Assembly: GCA_900554395.1 (NCBI GenBank)
Contig: USHB01000003.1
Location: 1-22,697 of the forward strand
Length of the DNA stretch: 22,697 bases
Reading direction: 5' to 3'
From: an uncultured Phascolarctobacterium sp.
GTDB taxonomy: Bacteria > Bacillota > Negativicutes > Acidaminococcales > Acidaminococcaceae
The first letter of the stretch is position 1. Each line of letters starts with the position of its first letter. This document shows positions 14,910 through 21,797 of the stretch, piece after piece. Both the position numbers and the translations under genes were made by a program. Below the pieces are notes generated by a model. That model did no database searches and was not told the DNA's origin. It saw only the letters and a program-made list of their open reading frames with translations.

Positions 14910-14940
14910 CGGAAGGGTCCCTTATCAAAGAGACCCTCCG
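14910..14940 (-). promoter_or_regulatory. Intercistronic hairpin between nikA and nikB
   Basis: A 9-bp stem GGGTCTCTT/AAGGGACCC (one G-U pair) with loop TGAT, extended by CGGA/TCCG across a bulged T, followed on the minus strand by TGTTTT. It could be a leaky terminator or an mRNA 3'-end stabiliser, giving more binding protein than permease, as is common in ABC importer operons. Confidence 0.65.
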
Positions 14941-14949
14941 GCTGATACA

Positions 14950-16533
14950 CTATTCAATATACATATCATGGAAAGGAACTTCGTACTGAGTCTGGGTAAA
15001 ATGCATTCCCTTAAGGTCAGAACGGTAAATAGCCTTATTGCATTCATAAGTCAGCGGAAGATATACGGCACCATCATGCAGACGGGTCAGTACGTAGGTA
15101 TAAAGTTCCTGACGTTTTGCTTCATCGGTAGATACCATAATATCGGTTATCGCCTTATCAATCTCAGCCTTGTCCTTCAAACCCTGCTGCGCCGCATAAT
15201 CGCCGTAAACAGGCATTCTCATGGCTGCAAGTGAGGACTGCGGGTCATAAGGAGTTCCCCAGCAGATATTAAACACCATATCAAAATTGCCGGCCTTCAT
15301 TTTATCGCGGTAGGATTGTACTTCCTCGCCGAAAATATTAAGCACAATACCAAGTTTGCTGTATTCAGACTGCAAATATTCGGAAATGGATTTTTCGGTA
15401 ACGCTGTCGCTGTTATACAAAAGTCCCAATTCCATTTTCTGTCCGTCCTTTGCACGGATACCATCGGCACCTTTTTTCCACCCGGCATCATCAAGCATTT
15501 TTTCAGCCAGTGCCGCATCATACTGATACGGTTTTAAGCCAATATCACAATACGGAATAGATTTTGAAAATAAAGTATCGGCAGGCTGTTCTACGCCATA
15601 AAAAATACCATCGGAAATGGCCTGCTTATTGGTAGCATGCTGCAATGCCTTGCGCACGGCAATATCTTTCAGCACCGCATTATTGGTATTTAAAACAATC
15701 TGGCGGGTAGAGGTAGGTTCAGACAAAGCTACCGTAAAGTCTTTATTATCCTTGAACTTGCGGATAGAATCAACATCCAGCATATTTTTGCCGAAAATCA
15801 GGTCAATCTCGCCTTTTTCCAAGGCCATAACACGGGTTTGGTTATCGGGAATAACCTTCACCAGAATCTTTTTCAGCTTTGGCTGCTCACCCCAATAATT
15901 GGGATTAGCTTCAAACACTGCGTATTCGTCAGTAACAACTTCTCCGAGTACATATGGACCTGTACCGATATATTTATCAACACCGTTTTTAGTGCTGCCG
16001 TTTTTCATCGCTTTAGGAGAAATCATGGCAAACGGACGGGTAACGCTAAGTTCCGTCAGCATGGGATAATAAGGTTTGGATAAAGTCATTACAAAAGTTT
16101 TCGCATCAGGTGCGGAAATACTTTCCAGTACATGCATCATCTCCAGCCATGTATGGCGGTCTTTATTTTCGAGGATTGCGTCAAAGTTTGCTTTAATGGC
16201 GTAAGCATCACACGGCTCACCGTCAGAAAATTTTACGCCTTCACGGATATGGAAAGTATATACCTTTCCGTCCGGACTGATATCCCACGATTCTGCCAGC
16301 ACACCTTTAAATCCATCCGGAGTAAAGGTAATCAGAGTTTCATAAAGCATCTCCTGTGCATACATTTCTCCGGCATATAAATGCGGGTTTAAATCGCGTA
16401 TATCACGATAATTTACAAACACCAGCTCATCCTTCGGCCTTTCAGCCTTGCTCGAAGCATCTGAACCACATCCGGCGAGTATAGCTGCAGCAAGAGCGCA
16501 GCCAAGCACCGCTGCTGCAAATTTCTTTAGCAT
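14950..16533 (-). CDS. nikA: Nickel-class substrate-binding lipoprotein, NikA-like
   Basis: 527 residues. A lipoprotein signal (ILAGC, lipidated Cys22) precedes an SBP_bac_5 fold. Close similarity to E. coli NikA can be followed along the chain: LNPHLYAGEMYAQ, GVKFSDGEP, DRHTWLE, SVTRPFAMISP, IGTGPYVL, PNYWGEQP, WGTPYDP, LTRLHDGAVYLP. Residues I recall lining the E. coli metal-chelate site are kept (Met57, Arg126, Trp129, Arg166, Trp425, Tyr429), but the direct nickel ligand His416 is Tyr443 here, so it may bind a fully chelated metal or another ligand. It is the first gene of the operon; AGGGGG precedes the ATG. It delivers substrate to NikBC at the inner membrane. Confidence 0.87.
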   Translation of the reverse strand: MLKKFAAAVLGCALAAAILAGCGSDASSKAERPKDELVFVNYRDIRDLNPHLYAGEMYAQEMLYETLITFTPDGFKGVLAESWDISPDGKVYTFHIREGVKFSDGEPCDAYAIKANFDAILENKDRHTWLEMMHVLESISAPDAKTFVMTLSKPYYPMLTELSVTRPFAMISPKAMKNGSTKNGVDKYIGTGPYVLGEVVTDEYAVFEANPNYWGEQPKLKKILVKVIPDNQTRVMALEKGEIDLIFGKNMLDVDSIRKFKDNKDFTVALSEPTSTRQIVLNTNNAVLKDIAVRKALQHATNKQAISDGIFYGVEQPADTLFSKSIPYCDIGLKPYQYDAALAEKMLDDAGWKKGADGIRAKDGQKMELGLLYNSDSVTEKSISEYLQSEYSKLGIVLNIFGEEVQSYRDKMKAGNFDMVFNICWGTPYDPQSSLAAMRMPVYGDYAAQQGLKDKAEIDKAITDIMVSTDEAKRQELYTYVLTRLHDGAVYLPLTYECNKAIYRSDLKGMHFTQTQYEVPFHDMYIE

Positions 16534-16557
16534 AAATATATCCCCCTTTTTAAAAAT

Positions 16558-16570
16558 ATAACGTAGTTAT
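16558..16570. promoter_or_regulatory. Palindrome over the nikA transcription start
   Basis: A perfect palindrome ATAAC-GTA-GTTAT just downstream of and touching the -10 box. Its arms are identical to those of the dyad at 16623-16637, so both may be sites for the adjacent LysR-type regulator. Confidence 0.4.
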
Positions 16571-16578
16571 TTTAGCAT
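16569..16578 (-). promoter_or_regulatory. nik operon promoter (extended -10)
   Basis: Minus-strand extended -10 TATGCTAAAAT, with TG-C before TAAAAT (16569-16574). No good -35 box is visible at 17 bp (ATTTCT), which fits a promoter needing an activator. The predicted start of transcription is near 16562, about 29 bp before the start codon. Confidence 0.45.
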
Positions 16579-16610
16579 ATCAGCAGCATCCAGAAATAAT
16601 ACAAAATAAT

Positions 16611-16649
16611 AAGCACCACATTATAACTAAAAGTTATAGTGTGGTGCTG
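16611..16649 (-). terminator. Terminator overlapping the lysR 3' end
   Basis: A long hairpin: AGCACCACA/TGTGGTGCT plus an inner TATAACT/AGTTATA stem. On the minus strand it is followed by TATTATTTTG. It overlaps the stop codon and last codons of the LysR gene and separates that gene from the nik promoter. The T run is interrupted, so termination may be incomplete. Confidence 0.6.
16623..16637. promoter_or_regulatory. LysR-type T-N11-A dyad upstream of nikA
   Basis: ATAAC-N5-GTTAT, a perfect dyad that matches the T-N11-A pattern of LysR-type regulator sites. It is centred about 68 bp upstream of the predicted nikA transcription start, the usual place of the main recognition site for this family. 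It overlaps the regulator's own stop codon. Confidence 0.5.
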
Positions 16650-17536
16650 TACCTTTCTACAAACGTTCTGGCGTAAAAACTTAATTCCTGCCCTTCTGCA
16701 TAAACATAACCAACTGTAAGCATTCCCTCACTGCCATTTACATGCACTGCCTTAATATTAAATTTATCATATTTTTTGGTTTTGGAATCCATCCCAATCA
16801 GGCATAAATCAGTATTTGTTAACAGATTTAAAATAACCGCCTCACTGTTAGTGTAAAAAGCATCGGCAACTCCTGTAAATTCTGCAATACCAACATTTAT
16901 ATGCTCCAAATGATGCTCTAATGAAAAGAAATCTTTAACTCCGCGGATAACATGCAGTTTCTTTAAATCAGCAAAATCTATGCAATCCTGTTTATACAGC
17001 GGATTGTTGGGACCGACATACACACAAATCGGCATGCTGCCCAGTTCTTCAAACACCAGATTTTTATGCCTCAGGATATGCGAAAAAATCTGTCTTTGCT
17101 TTTGCGCCACATATACTATACCGATTTCGCAAATGCCTTTCTGTACATTATCGGTAATTTCTTCAAGCGAACCCTGATGATATTCCGGCAAAACCGTATC
17201 TTTATATTCGTTATAAAACTCACTCAAGAGTGCAGCCACCACATCACTGCGATAGCTTGCCAGCGAAAACTTGCCGCGTACTCCCGGCAAGGCAACATTC
17301 TGAATGAGCTTAACATGCCTGAGCACTTCTTCTGCATACTGGCGGATAGTTCTGCCATAAGGCGTCAATACCATGCCCTTATGTGAGCGTCTGAACAGCG
17401 TACGCCCAAGTTCTGCTTCCAGCCCGGCAATAGTTTTGCTTACATTTGGCTGAGTTGTAAAGAGACAGTCAGCCGCTTTATTTATACTTCCCCTGTCGCA
17501 AACAGCAACAAAAAATTCTAACTGCCTAATATCCAA
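16634..17536 (-). CDS. LysR-family transcriptional regulator
   Basis: About 300 residues: an N-terminal winged helix (first about 60 residues; LDIRQLEFFVAVCDRGSI, AADCLFTTQPNVSKTIAGLE, LFRRSHKGMVLTPYG) and a substrate-binding effector domain (about 90-295). The start is set at the TTG before GATATT, which has AGAGGTG six nt upstream; a GTG three codons earlier (17545) is part of that site and less likely, though some callers may choose it. The gene lies directly upstream of the nik operon on the same strand, with a terminator between. It is the obvious candidate regulator of that operon; the effector is unknown. Confidence 0.88.
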   Translation of the reverse strand: MDIRQLEFFVAVCDRGSINKAADCLFTTQPNVSKTIAGLEAELGRTLFRRSHKGMVLTPYGRTIRQYAEEVLRHVKLIQNVALPGVRGKFSLASYRSDVVAALLSEFYNEYKDTVLPEYHQGSLEEITDNVQKGICEIGIVYVAQKQRQIFSHILRHKNLVFEELGSMPICVYVGPNNPLYKQDCIDFADLKKLHVIRGVKDFFSLEHHLEHINVGIAEFTGVADAFYTNSEAVILNLLTNTDLCLIGMDSKTKKYDKFNIKAVHVNGSEGMLTVGYVYAEGQELSFYARTFVERYSTTL

Positions 17537-17565
17537 ACAGTTCACCTCTTTACAATAATGATTTT

Positions 17566-17594
17566 ATTATACAATATTGAGTTAGTTTAGGCAA
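17566..17594 (-). promoter_or_regulatory. Promoter of the LysR-type regulator gene
   Basis: Minus-strand -35 TTGCCT (17589-17594), 17-bp spacer and consensus -10 TATAAT (17566-17571), about 30 bp upstream of the start codon. Confidence 0.65.
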
Positions 17595-17652
17595 ACTCGT
17601 ATATTGGCTTTTATTAAGCTAATGAGAATTCACTGCATTTCGCCCCCATGTA

Positions 17653-17682
17653 TTGCAATGCTTTAAAGAGTTGTGCTATAAT
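17653..17682 (+). promoter_or_regulatory. Promoter of the tRNA-Gly gene
   Basis: -35 TTGCAA (17653-17658), 18-bp spacer, extended -10 TGCTATAAT (TATAAT at 17677-17682), 23 bp before the tRNA 5' end. The promoter looks intact even though the tRNA is not. Confidence 0.6.
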
Positions 17683-17705
17683 GTGTAAGTACAAATGTTA
17701 CATAT

Positions 17706-17751
17706 GCGGGTGTAGTTCAGTGGTAGAACAATAGCTTCCCAAGCTATGTAC
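17706..17751 (+). tRNA. tRNA-Gly (anticodon CCC), 5' part only; integration target
   Basis: Acceptor 5' strand GCGGGTG, TA, D arm GTTC/GAAC with an AGTGGTA loop, and an anticodon arm ATAGC-TTCCCAA-GCTAT (anticodon CCC) are perfect. After the GTAC variable loop there is no T arm (no GGTTCGA-type loop) and no 3' strand complementary to GCGGGTG. The gene is therefore truncated at the variable loop. An integrase gene and repeat elements follow directly, so I read this as the junction between chromosome and element. Loss is tolerable in principle because tRNA-Gly(UCC) can read GGG codons by wobble. Confidence 0.75.
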
Positions 17752-17788
17752 CAAGAATTTTTACATATCTCGCAACCCCAGTATTTAT

Positions 17789-17822
17789 GCCTGTTTCGGG
17801 AATTCCCGAAACAGGCTTTTTT
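17789..17822 (+). terminator. Terminator downstream of the truncated tRNA-Gly
   Basis: A perfect 12-bp stem GCCTGTTTCGGG/CCCGAAACAGGC with loop AATT, followed by TTTTTT on the plus strand. It lies 38 bp after the last recognisable tRNA base. It may be the original tRNA terminator or be brought in by the element. Confidence 0.85.
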
Positions 17823-17826
17823 AATC

Positions 17827-17850
17827 CAGGTGCTTATTCAGGTGCTTATT
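17827..17850 (+). repeat. 12-bp tandem repeat, possible integrase arm sites
   Basis: Two head-to-tail copies of CAGGTGCTTATT between the tRNA junction and the integrase gene. Tyrosine integrases often bind short direct repeats beside the crossover core, so these may be arm-type sites. Confidence 0.5.
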
Positions 17851-17914
17851 TGTACGCAAATCATCAGCAGCCATCTGAAATGATTAAAAATTACCTCAAA
17901 TAATTATTAAAACG

Positions 17915-17949
17915 AAAAATTATAGCCAGTGCTAAAATTAGCACTGGCT
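17915..17949 (-). terminator. Terminator of the integrase gene
   Basis: A 10-bp stem AGCCAGTGCT/AGCACTGGCT enclosing the integrase stop codon, followed on the minus strand by ATAATTTTT. Confidence 0.75.
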
Positions 17950-19188
17950 GTTAATTTCATTATTTTCAGTAATTGTCTCATCAATTAAATTATCCATTTC
18001 TTTAGCAGCACCTTTTTTGGCAGCCGTTATCGGGTGCAAATATCTCGACGTTGTTTTCAAATCGCTATGCCCCATATTGTCTTTTACAGTACCAATATCA
18101 ACACCTCTTGCCAATGAATAAGTTGCACCCATATGTCTCCAACCGTGTACAGTCATATGGTTAAAATTGTTCCGAGCAATGAAATCCTGCAACCAACTAT
18201 AAAATGATGACAAGTCTAAAATTTTCACGTTTTCACCAGGTTTTATCCCACGTGTTCTTACAAAAATCAAATTATGCGGATTCTTTAAATTTTTACGCTT
18301 TAAATGTGCTTCCTGATTTTCTTTATGTTTGAGAAACAGTTCCTTTATTCGTGCGCCAAAAGCCAATTCACGTTTTGAAGATTTTGTTTTTGGCTCTTTG
18401 GTATTTATACCTTCTCCCGGCACATAGTAGCCACTTTCTTCAATTTTTAAGATATTTTGTTCAAAATCTACTCGCTCCCATGTCAGTGCATACATCTCTC
18501 CACGCCTGCAAACATCTTGAAACGCCAAAAACAGCAGCAGTTTTTGCTTCACGTTTGTTGGTGTATCTTTCAACTCTTGCACCGCCTGCATAAAACGCTT
18601 AAATTCATCATGCTGATAGAAAGGCGTCTTACTCTCATCCGGCTTCGGACGTTGATAAACCGGTATTTCTTCACAGGGATTCTTATCAACTATCCCCCAC
18701 TCTATGCATCGGTTGTAAATTGAACGTAATAATTTATATACCGCATGCACCGTTGTTTCCGATATTTTTTTACTAGGGTCACGCATTTTATGACGTTTAC
18801 GCAGTTCGTCAATAAGCCATAAAACATCATCTGCTTTAATAGCATCTGCCTGACACTTTCCAATGTATGGCAAAATATTGTTTTTGATATTGATTTTATT
18901 GGTTTGCACTGTTGTCGGGCTCAACGTATTTCCATATTTTTCTATCCATATATCCACCAAATCAGCAACAGACAACTTATTACGTACAGCAGGGCTCATA
19001 TTTTGTCCCTGCGTTTTTTTCATCTCAGCTTGAACTTGGGCGTAAAAAACTGCCAGTTTTTTATTAGCAGCCGCTTTCGTGCGCGCTTCAATAGTTTTAC
19101 AGCGGCGAACCTGCGGACCATTCTTGTAACCGCATGACACAACCAATTTATACTTATTGTTTCCGAGTTCAACTATACTTCCAGGCAT
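17938..19188 (-). CDS. Tyrosine recombinase (phage-type integrase)
   Basis: 416 residues: an N-terminal arm-binding region (about 1-60), a SAM-like core-binding domain (about 72-165, KLSVADLVDIWIEKYG) and the catalytic domain (about 185-390). The catalytic residues are Arg228 in CRRGE, a lysine in the KTKSSKRE hairpin, His348 and Arg351 in HGWRH, His374 in MGHSDLKTTSRYLH and the nucleophile Tyr383. All are present, so it should be active. AAAGGAG precedes the ATG. Its 3' end faces the tRNA junction 190 bp away, the expected place for the enzyme that integrated the element. A hairpin just upstream may limit its expression from the upstream operon. Confidence 0.93.
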   Translation of the reverse strand: MPGSIVELGNNKYKLVVSCGYKNGPQVRRCKTIEARTKAAANKKLAVFYAQVQAEMKKTQGQNMSPAVRNKLSVADLVDIWIEKYGNTLSPTTVQTNKINIKNNILPYIGKCQADAIKADDVLWLIDELRKRHKMRDPSKKISETTVHAVYKLLRSIYNRCIEWGIVDKNPCEEIPVYQRPKPDESKTPFYQHDEFKRFMQAVQELKDTPTNVKQKLLLFLAFQDVCRRGEMYALTWERVDFEQNILKIEESGYYVPGEGINTKEPKTKSSKRELAFGARIKELFLKHKENQEAHLKRKNLKNPHNLIFVRTRGIKPGENVKILDLSSFYSWLQDFIARNNFNHMTVHGWRHMGATYSLARGVDIGTVKDNMGHSDLKTTSRYLHPITAAKKGAAKEMDNLIDETITENNEINSQC

Positions 19189-19207
19189 ATTACTTTCTCC
19201 TTTTCAA

Positions 19208-19242
19208 TAATAAAGCGCCGGCTTTATGCCGGCGCTTTATTT
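19208..19242 (-). terminator. Hairpin between excisionase-like gene and integrase gene
   Basis: An 11-bp stem AAAGCGCCGGC/GCCGGCGCTTT with a 5-nt loop, followed by ATTATT on the minus strand. It probably attenuates read-through from the replication operon into the integrase gene. Confidence 0.65.
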
Positions 19243-19250
19243 CCTGTCTT

Positions 19251-19457
19251 TTAAGGCATTTTCACGCGTGCTTGTTGGCCGAAGTTACGCTCTCGCCATT
19301 CCATCATGGCCTTACGACTGAATAAGTATCGTCGGCCAATCTTTTGAGCCGGTATTTTACGAGCCCTGACGTACTGAAGTAAAGTACTGTATTTTATCAA
19401 GCCTTCAAAGATCTCGTCAATAACCATTTTCGTTGTCAGCAACTCGTTATTTATCAT
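19251..19457 (-). CDS. Small excisionase-like helix-turn-helix protein
   Basis: 68 residues with the MerR/excisionase winged-helix pattern (HTH_17 type). It opens with NNELLTTKMVIDEIF and continues with YVRARKIPAQKIGRRYLF and SRKAMMEWRE. Such proteins bend DNA to favour excision and often act as regulators. The start is set at ATG 19457 with GGGAG 8 nt upstream; a TTG six codons earlier is possible. It overlaps the preceding gene by 11 bp and lies directly upstream of the integrase gene, the usual place for an excisionase. No other function is evident. Confidence 0.8.
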   Translation of the reverse strand: MINNELLTTKMVIDEIFEGLIKYSTLLQYVRARKIPAQKIGRRYLFSRKAMMEWRERNFGQQARVKMP

Positions 19458-19818
19458 CTTTACCACTCCCTTCAATCAGGCTTCCAAAGAGTTCAGTTTC
19501 CTCAGCATCCTGCTCCGGTTCAATAAATTTGTAAAACTTTCGAAATTGTTGTAGATCAAGGTTGCGTTCTACAAGATTATAATCCACATTCCTTTCAGGA
19601 AGAAGAATTTTCTTTTGACCATGAGCATTAATTACAGAATCCATACGAAGAACTGTGTTTTGCTTATCTAACAGTTCTTCTTTAAACCCAGCTTCAATTT
19701 TTACACTATGCCCTGGTTTAAGTTCGCTCAGCACTTTCGCTAAATCATTTATATCATTTGTCACTCCTATTTTATCCTTACCTTGTAGAAGGTAAGCTCT
19801 TTCTTCAATATTTTTCAT
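19447..19818 (-). CDS. Hypothetical protein of the mobile element
   Basis: 123 residues, not recognised. It is charged and probably soluble, with no membrane segment, cysteine or signal peptide. The C terminus is acidic (EPEQDAEETELFGSL). A GAGGAGG site lies before the ATG, inside the end of the DUF927-like gene, which it overlaps by 14 bp; it also overlaps the excisionase-like gene. This tight overlap suggests a coupled replication/regulation operon, but no function can be assigned. Confidence 0.7.
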   Translation of the reverse strand: MKNIEERAYLLQGKDKIGVTNDINDLAKVLSELKPGHSVKIEAGFKEELLDKQNTVLRMDSVINAHGQKKILLPERNVDYNLVERNLDLQQFRKFYKFIEPEQDAEETELFGSLIEGSGKDDK

Positions 19819-21760
19819 AGTTGTTCTCCTCCTCTTTTATTATAAACGTATACCCTCTCGGGCGCTTGTTGGCTCTACCAGGTATACTTTGCGAAAACTT
19901 CGTTTCATTCGGGCTATACATAAAACCCTTTTGATGAAGGGATTCGCGTAACATTGGTGTAAACTCGACACTATAATTATTACATTCCGCAAAACGTTTA
20001 ATAATTTCGCGTACTTTTGTTGTAACAATCCAGCATTTATCACTGCCATCGTAGTATCCATCTGCTGACGGATTATTCCGAAAAGCTTCTTTATGTGTCT
20101 GTATATTGAGGCTGCCGTTTTCGAGGGCTTCAACAATGGCCTTCATCGCAACCTGCTCAGGTGCAATCAGTTTTACAGTGTCATACATCTGCCGAGCTTG
20201 CATTAGTACTATATTTTTAGCCTGATTATTTTCAAAAATCAAGCCTTTCTCAGCAGCAAACTTAGCAAAGCAATCAGCAGTTGTCATTAGTGCTGCTATG
20301 CTCACCGATAGGCGTGCATATTCGCTCTGCAAGCAACTCCTGACTATGTGCAGGTTTGTCTGCTGCCAAGGCTGCAATTTTCCAAACAGGCTTTGCTGTT
20401 TTTCTTCAAGCCACAAAACCCATTCTGAAAAAAAAGCCTGTGCTAGTTCTGGCGACTGCTGTAAGCTTGTGAGCTGTTCAAACAGGACGTCATCTTTAGC
20501 GATATTTACGATAAAACAACGAAGGTAACTCGAATGCGTACCGAGGTCAACGTATTCGCCGGTAGCAATTATACCACCGCGGTAGTCTCTATCAGGCATT
20601 GGCTTCCGGTCAGCCCCCATCTTCCCTTTTACCCGTCCGTCACCAATAATTCTGGTAATTTCTTCAGCTTTCCGCTGAAAATCAATTTTGGCAACTTTCG
20701 TGGCTTTTGGATAGAAATCGTCTACCAGGGAAACTATGTCGCGGTTGTTTACAAGGTTTTCCTGTAAACTCGCCAGGGTATCATCAAAACGGAGTTCCGT
20801 AGATAATCCTGCCTTTTTCGTCCACGCGGTTATAACTTTTACCAAGCTCGTCTTACCTGATCCGGTTGTCCCGGCAAGATACATAACTGAGCGGCACCCT
20901 TCGTCTGGACAGCACCTTTGATACAGGCCAGCCATATACGAATAAAGCGAATACAATAATAATATAACCATCACTTTTTGTGGTGCCACCTGACAAAAAC
21001 TGTTATAAAACGTTCTCGTCTTTGCCAAGTCCTGTTTTAAGGTTAAGCTACATTTGACTTCAAAATCTGAGCATTTCAGCCCGGCATGCATAAACCTTAA
21101 AGTTCCATTATCATCATACCAACCGAACAGATTGTAGATTTTATACGGAGCGGATTCTCTCTGGTGCAAGAACTCTTTCACCCTCAACCAGATGTATGTT
21201 TTAAAATCTTCTCCGCGCCCAGGAAACACAAAGCACTCTGGGTGATCAGCAATTAACTGACTGCCAAGGTCGTACAGCTCTTCCTTTTTAATCACATAGA
21301 AGAAACTCTTATCAGCAGTGGTTATCGTAATTCTAAAACCATTTTCAATACCGCCTGCCTCAATTACTTGAATTGCTCCAGCGATTGTCAAGTAATAATT
21401 AGCAACTTTACACGGTTTACCATTGAAAGCTATCATCCATAGAATACCATCCTGCCAACAATAGTTCTCATGGCTAGCAGTATCATTTGATACCAACGTC
21501 GCGATATTAGTTGCTGTCGATGAAATCCGCTCCTCCGGTACAGGCTGTTTTGGAAAAACAACTTCAGTAGCGCCTCTTTCATTAAACGAAACTTGGTGGT
21601 AAACTTGTTGAGCATAATGGTCAAAATGTCCGGAACTACCTGTTGGCATTTTAAAATCCCTGCGAGACTGCTCTAATGCTTTCACGCGAGCAACAGCTTC
21701 TTGTTCGGAAACTTCTGCTGTATTATGTTCAACATAAATCAGTTCTTTTTTTTGCCACAT
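19805..21760 (-). CDS. DUF927-like ATPase, probable replication protein of the element
   Basis: 651 residues. The central P-loop domain has Walker A AGTTGSGKT (296-304) and Walker B IVSLVDD (342-348), followed by GKMGADRKPMPDRDYRGGIIATGEY, which fits the DUF927/SF3-helicase-like ATPases found beside primases on phages and integrated plasmids. The N-terminal 200 residues hold no clear primase motif; the C-terminal 120 look like winged-helix DNA-binding sequence (KVREIIKRFAECNNYS). The start is ATG 21760 with AAAGGAGG 6 nt upstream; an in-frame upstream ATG has no site. It is the first gene of the operon with the 123-residue protein and the excisionase-like protein. Confidence 0.78.
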   Translation of the reverse strand: MWQKKELIYVEHNTAEVSEQEAVARVKALEQSRRDFKMPTGSSGHFDHYAQQVYHQVSFNERGATEVVFPKQPVPEERISSTATNIATLVSNDTASHENYCWQDGILWMIAFNGKPCKVANYYLTIAGAIQVIEAGGIENGFRITITTADKSFFYVIKKEELYDLGSQLIADHPECFVFPGRGEDFKTYIWLRVKEFLHQRESAPYKIYNLFGWYDDNGTLRFMHAGLKCSDFEVKCSLTLKQDLAKTRTFYNSFCQVAPQKVMVILLLYSLYSYMAGLYQRCCPDEGCRSVMYLAGTTGSGKTSLVKVITAWTKKAGLSTELRFDDTLASLQENLVNNRDIVSLVDDFYPKATKVAKIDFQRKAEEITRIIGDGRVKGKMGADRKPMPDRDYRGGIIATGEYVDLGTHSSYLRCFIVNIAKDDVLFEQLTSLQQSPELAQAFFSEWVLWLEEKQQSLFGKLQPWQQTNLHIVRSCLQSEYARLSVSIAALMTTADCFAKFAAEKGLIFENNQAKNIVLMQARQMYDTVKLIAPEQVAMKAIVEALENGSLNIQTHKEAFRNNPSADGYYDGSDKCWIVTTKVREIIKRFAECNNYSVEFTPMLRESLHQKGFMYSPNETKFSQSIPGRANKRPRGYTFIIKEEENNYEKY

Positions 21761-21791
21761 GATATTTCCTCCTTTCTTAAAAATTGAGTTA

Positions 21792-21797
21792 ATTATA
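21792..21797 (-). promoter_or_regulatory. -10 box of the element replication operon
   Basis: Consensus TATAAT on the minus strand, 31 bp before the DUF927-like start codon. The -35 at 17 bp (TATAGT) is poor. Confidence 0.4.

Noticed and set aside
14232..14945. Long plus-strand open frame (237 codons) opposite nikB
   Set aside because: It is antisense to a clear permease gene, is basic and low in recognisable motifs, and has no ribosome binding site; a shadow of nikB codon use.
16534..16610. A metal riboswitch (NiCo type) or NikR operator upstream of nikA
   Set aside because: The predicted leader is only about 29 nt, too short for the riboswitch, and no NikR-like long dyad is visible.
17752..17780. 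A highly degenerate tRNA 3' half after the tRNA-Gly anticodon arm
   Set aside because: A weak 4-of-5 pairing (CAAGA with TCTCG) exists but there is no TTC-R-A T loop and no match to the acceptor strand, so I do not call the tRNA complete.
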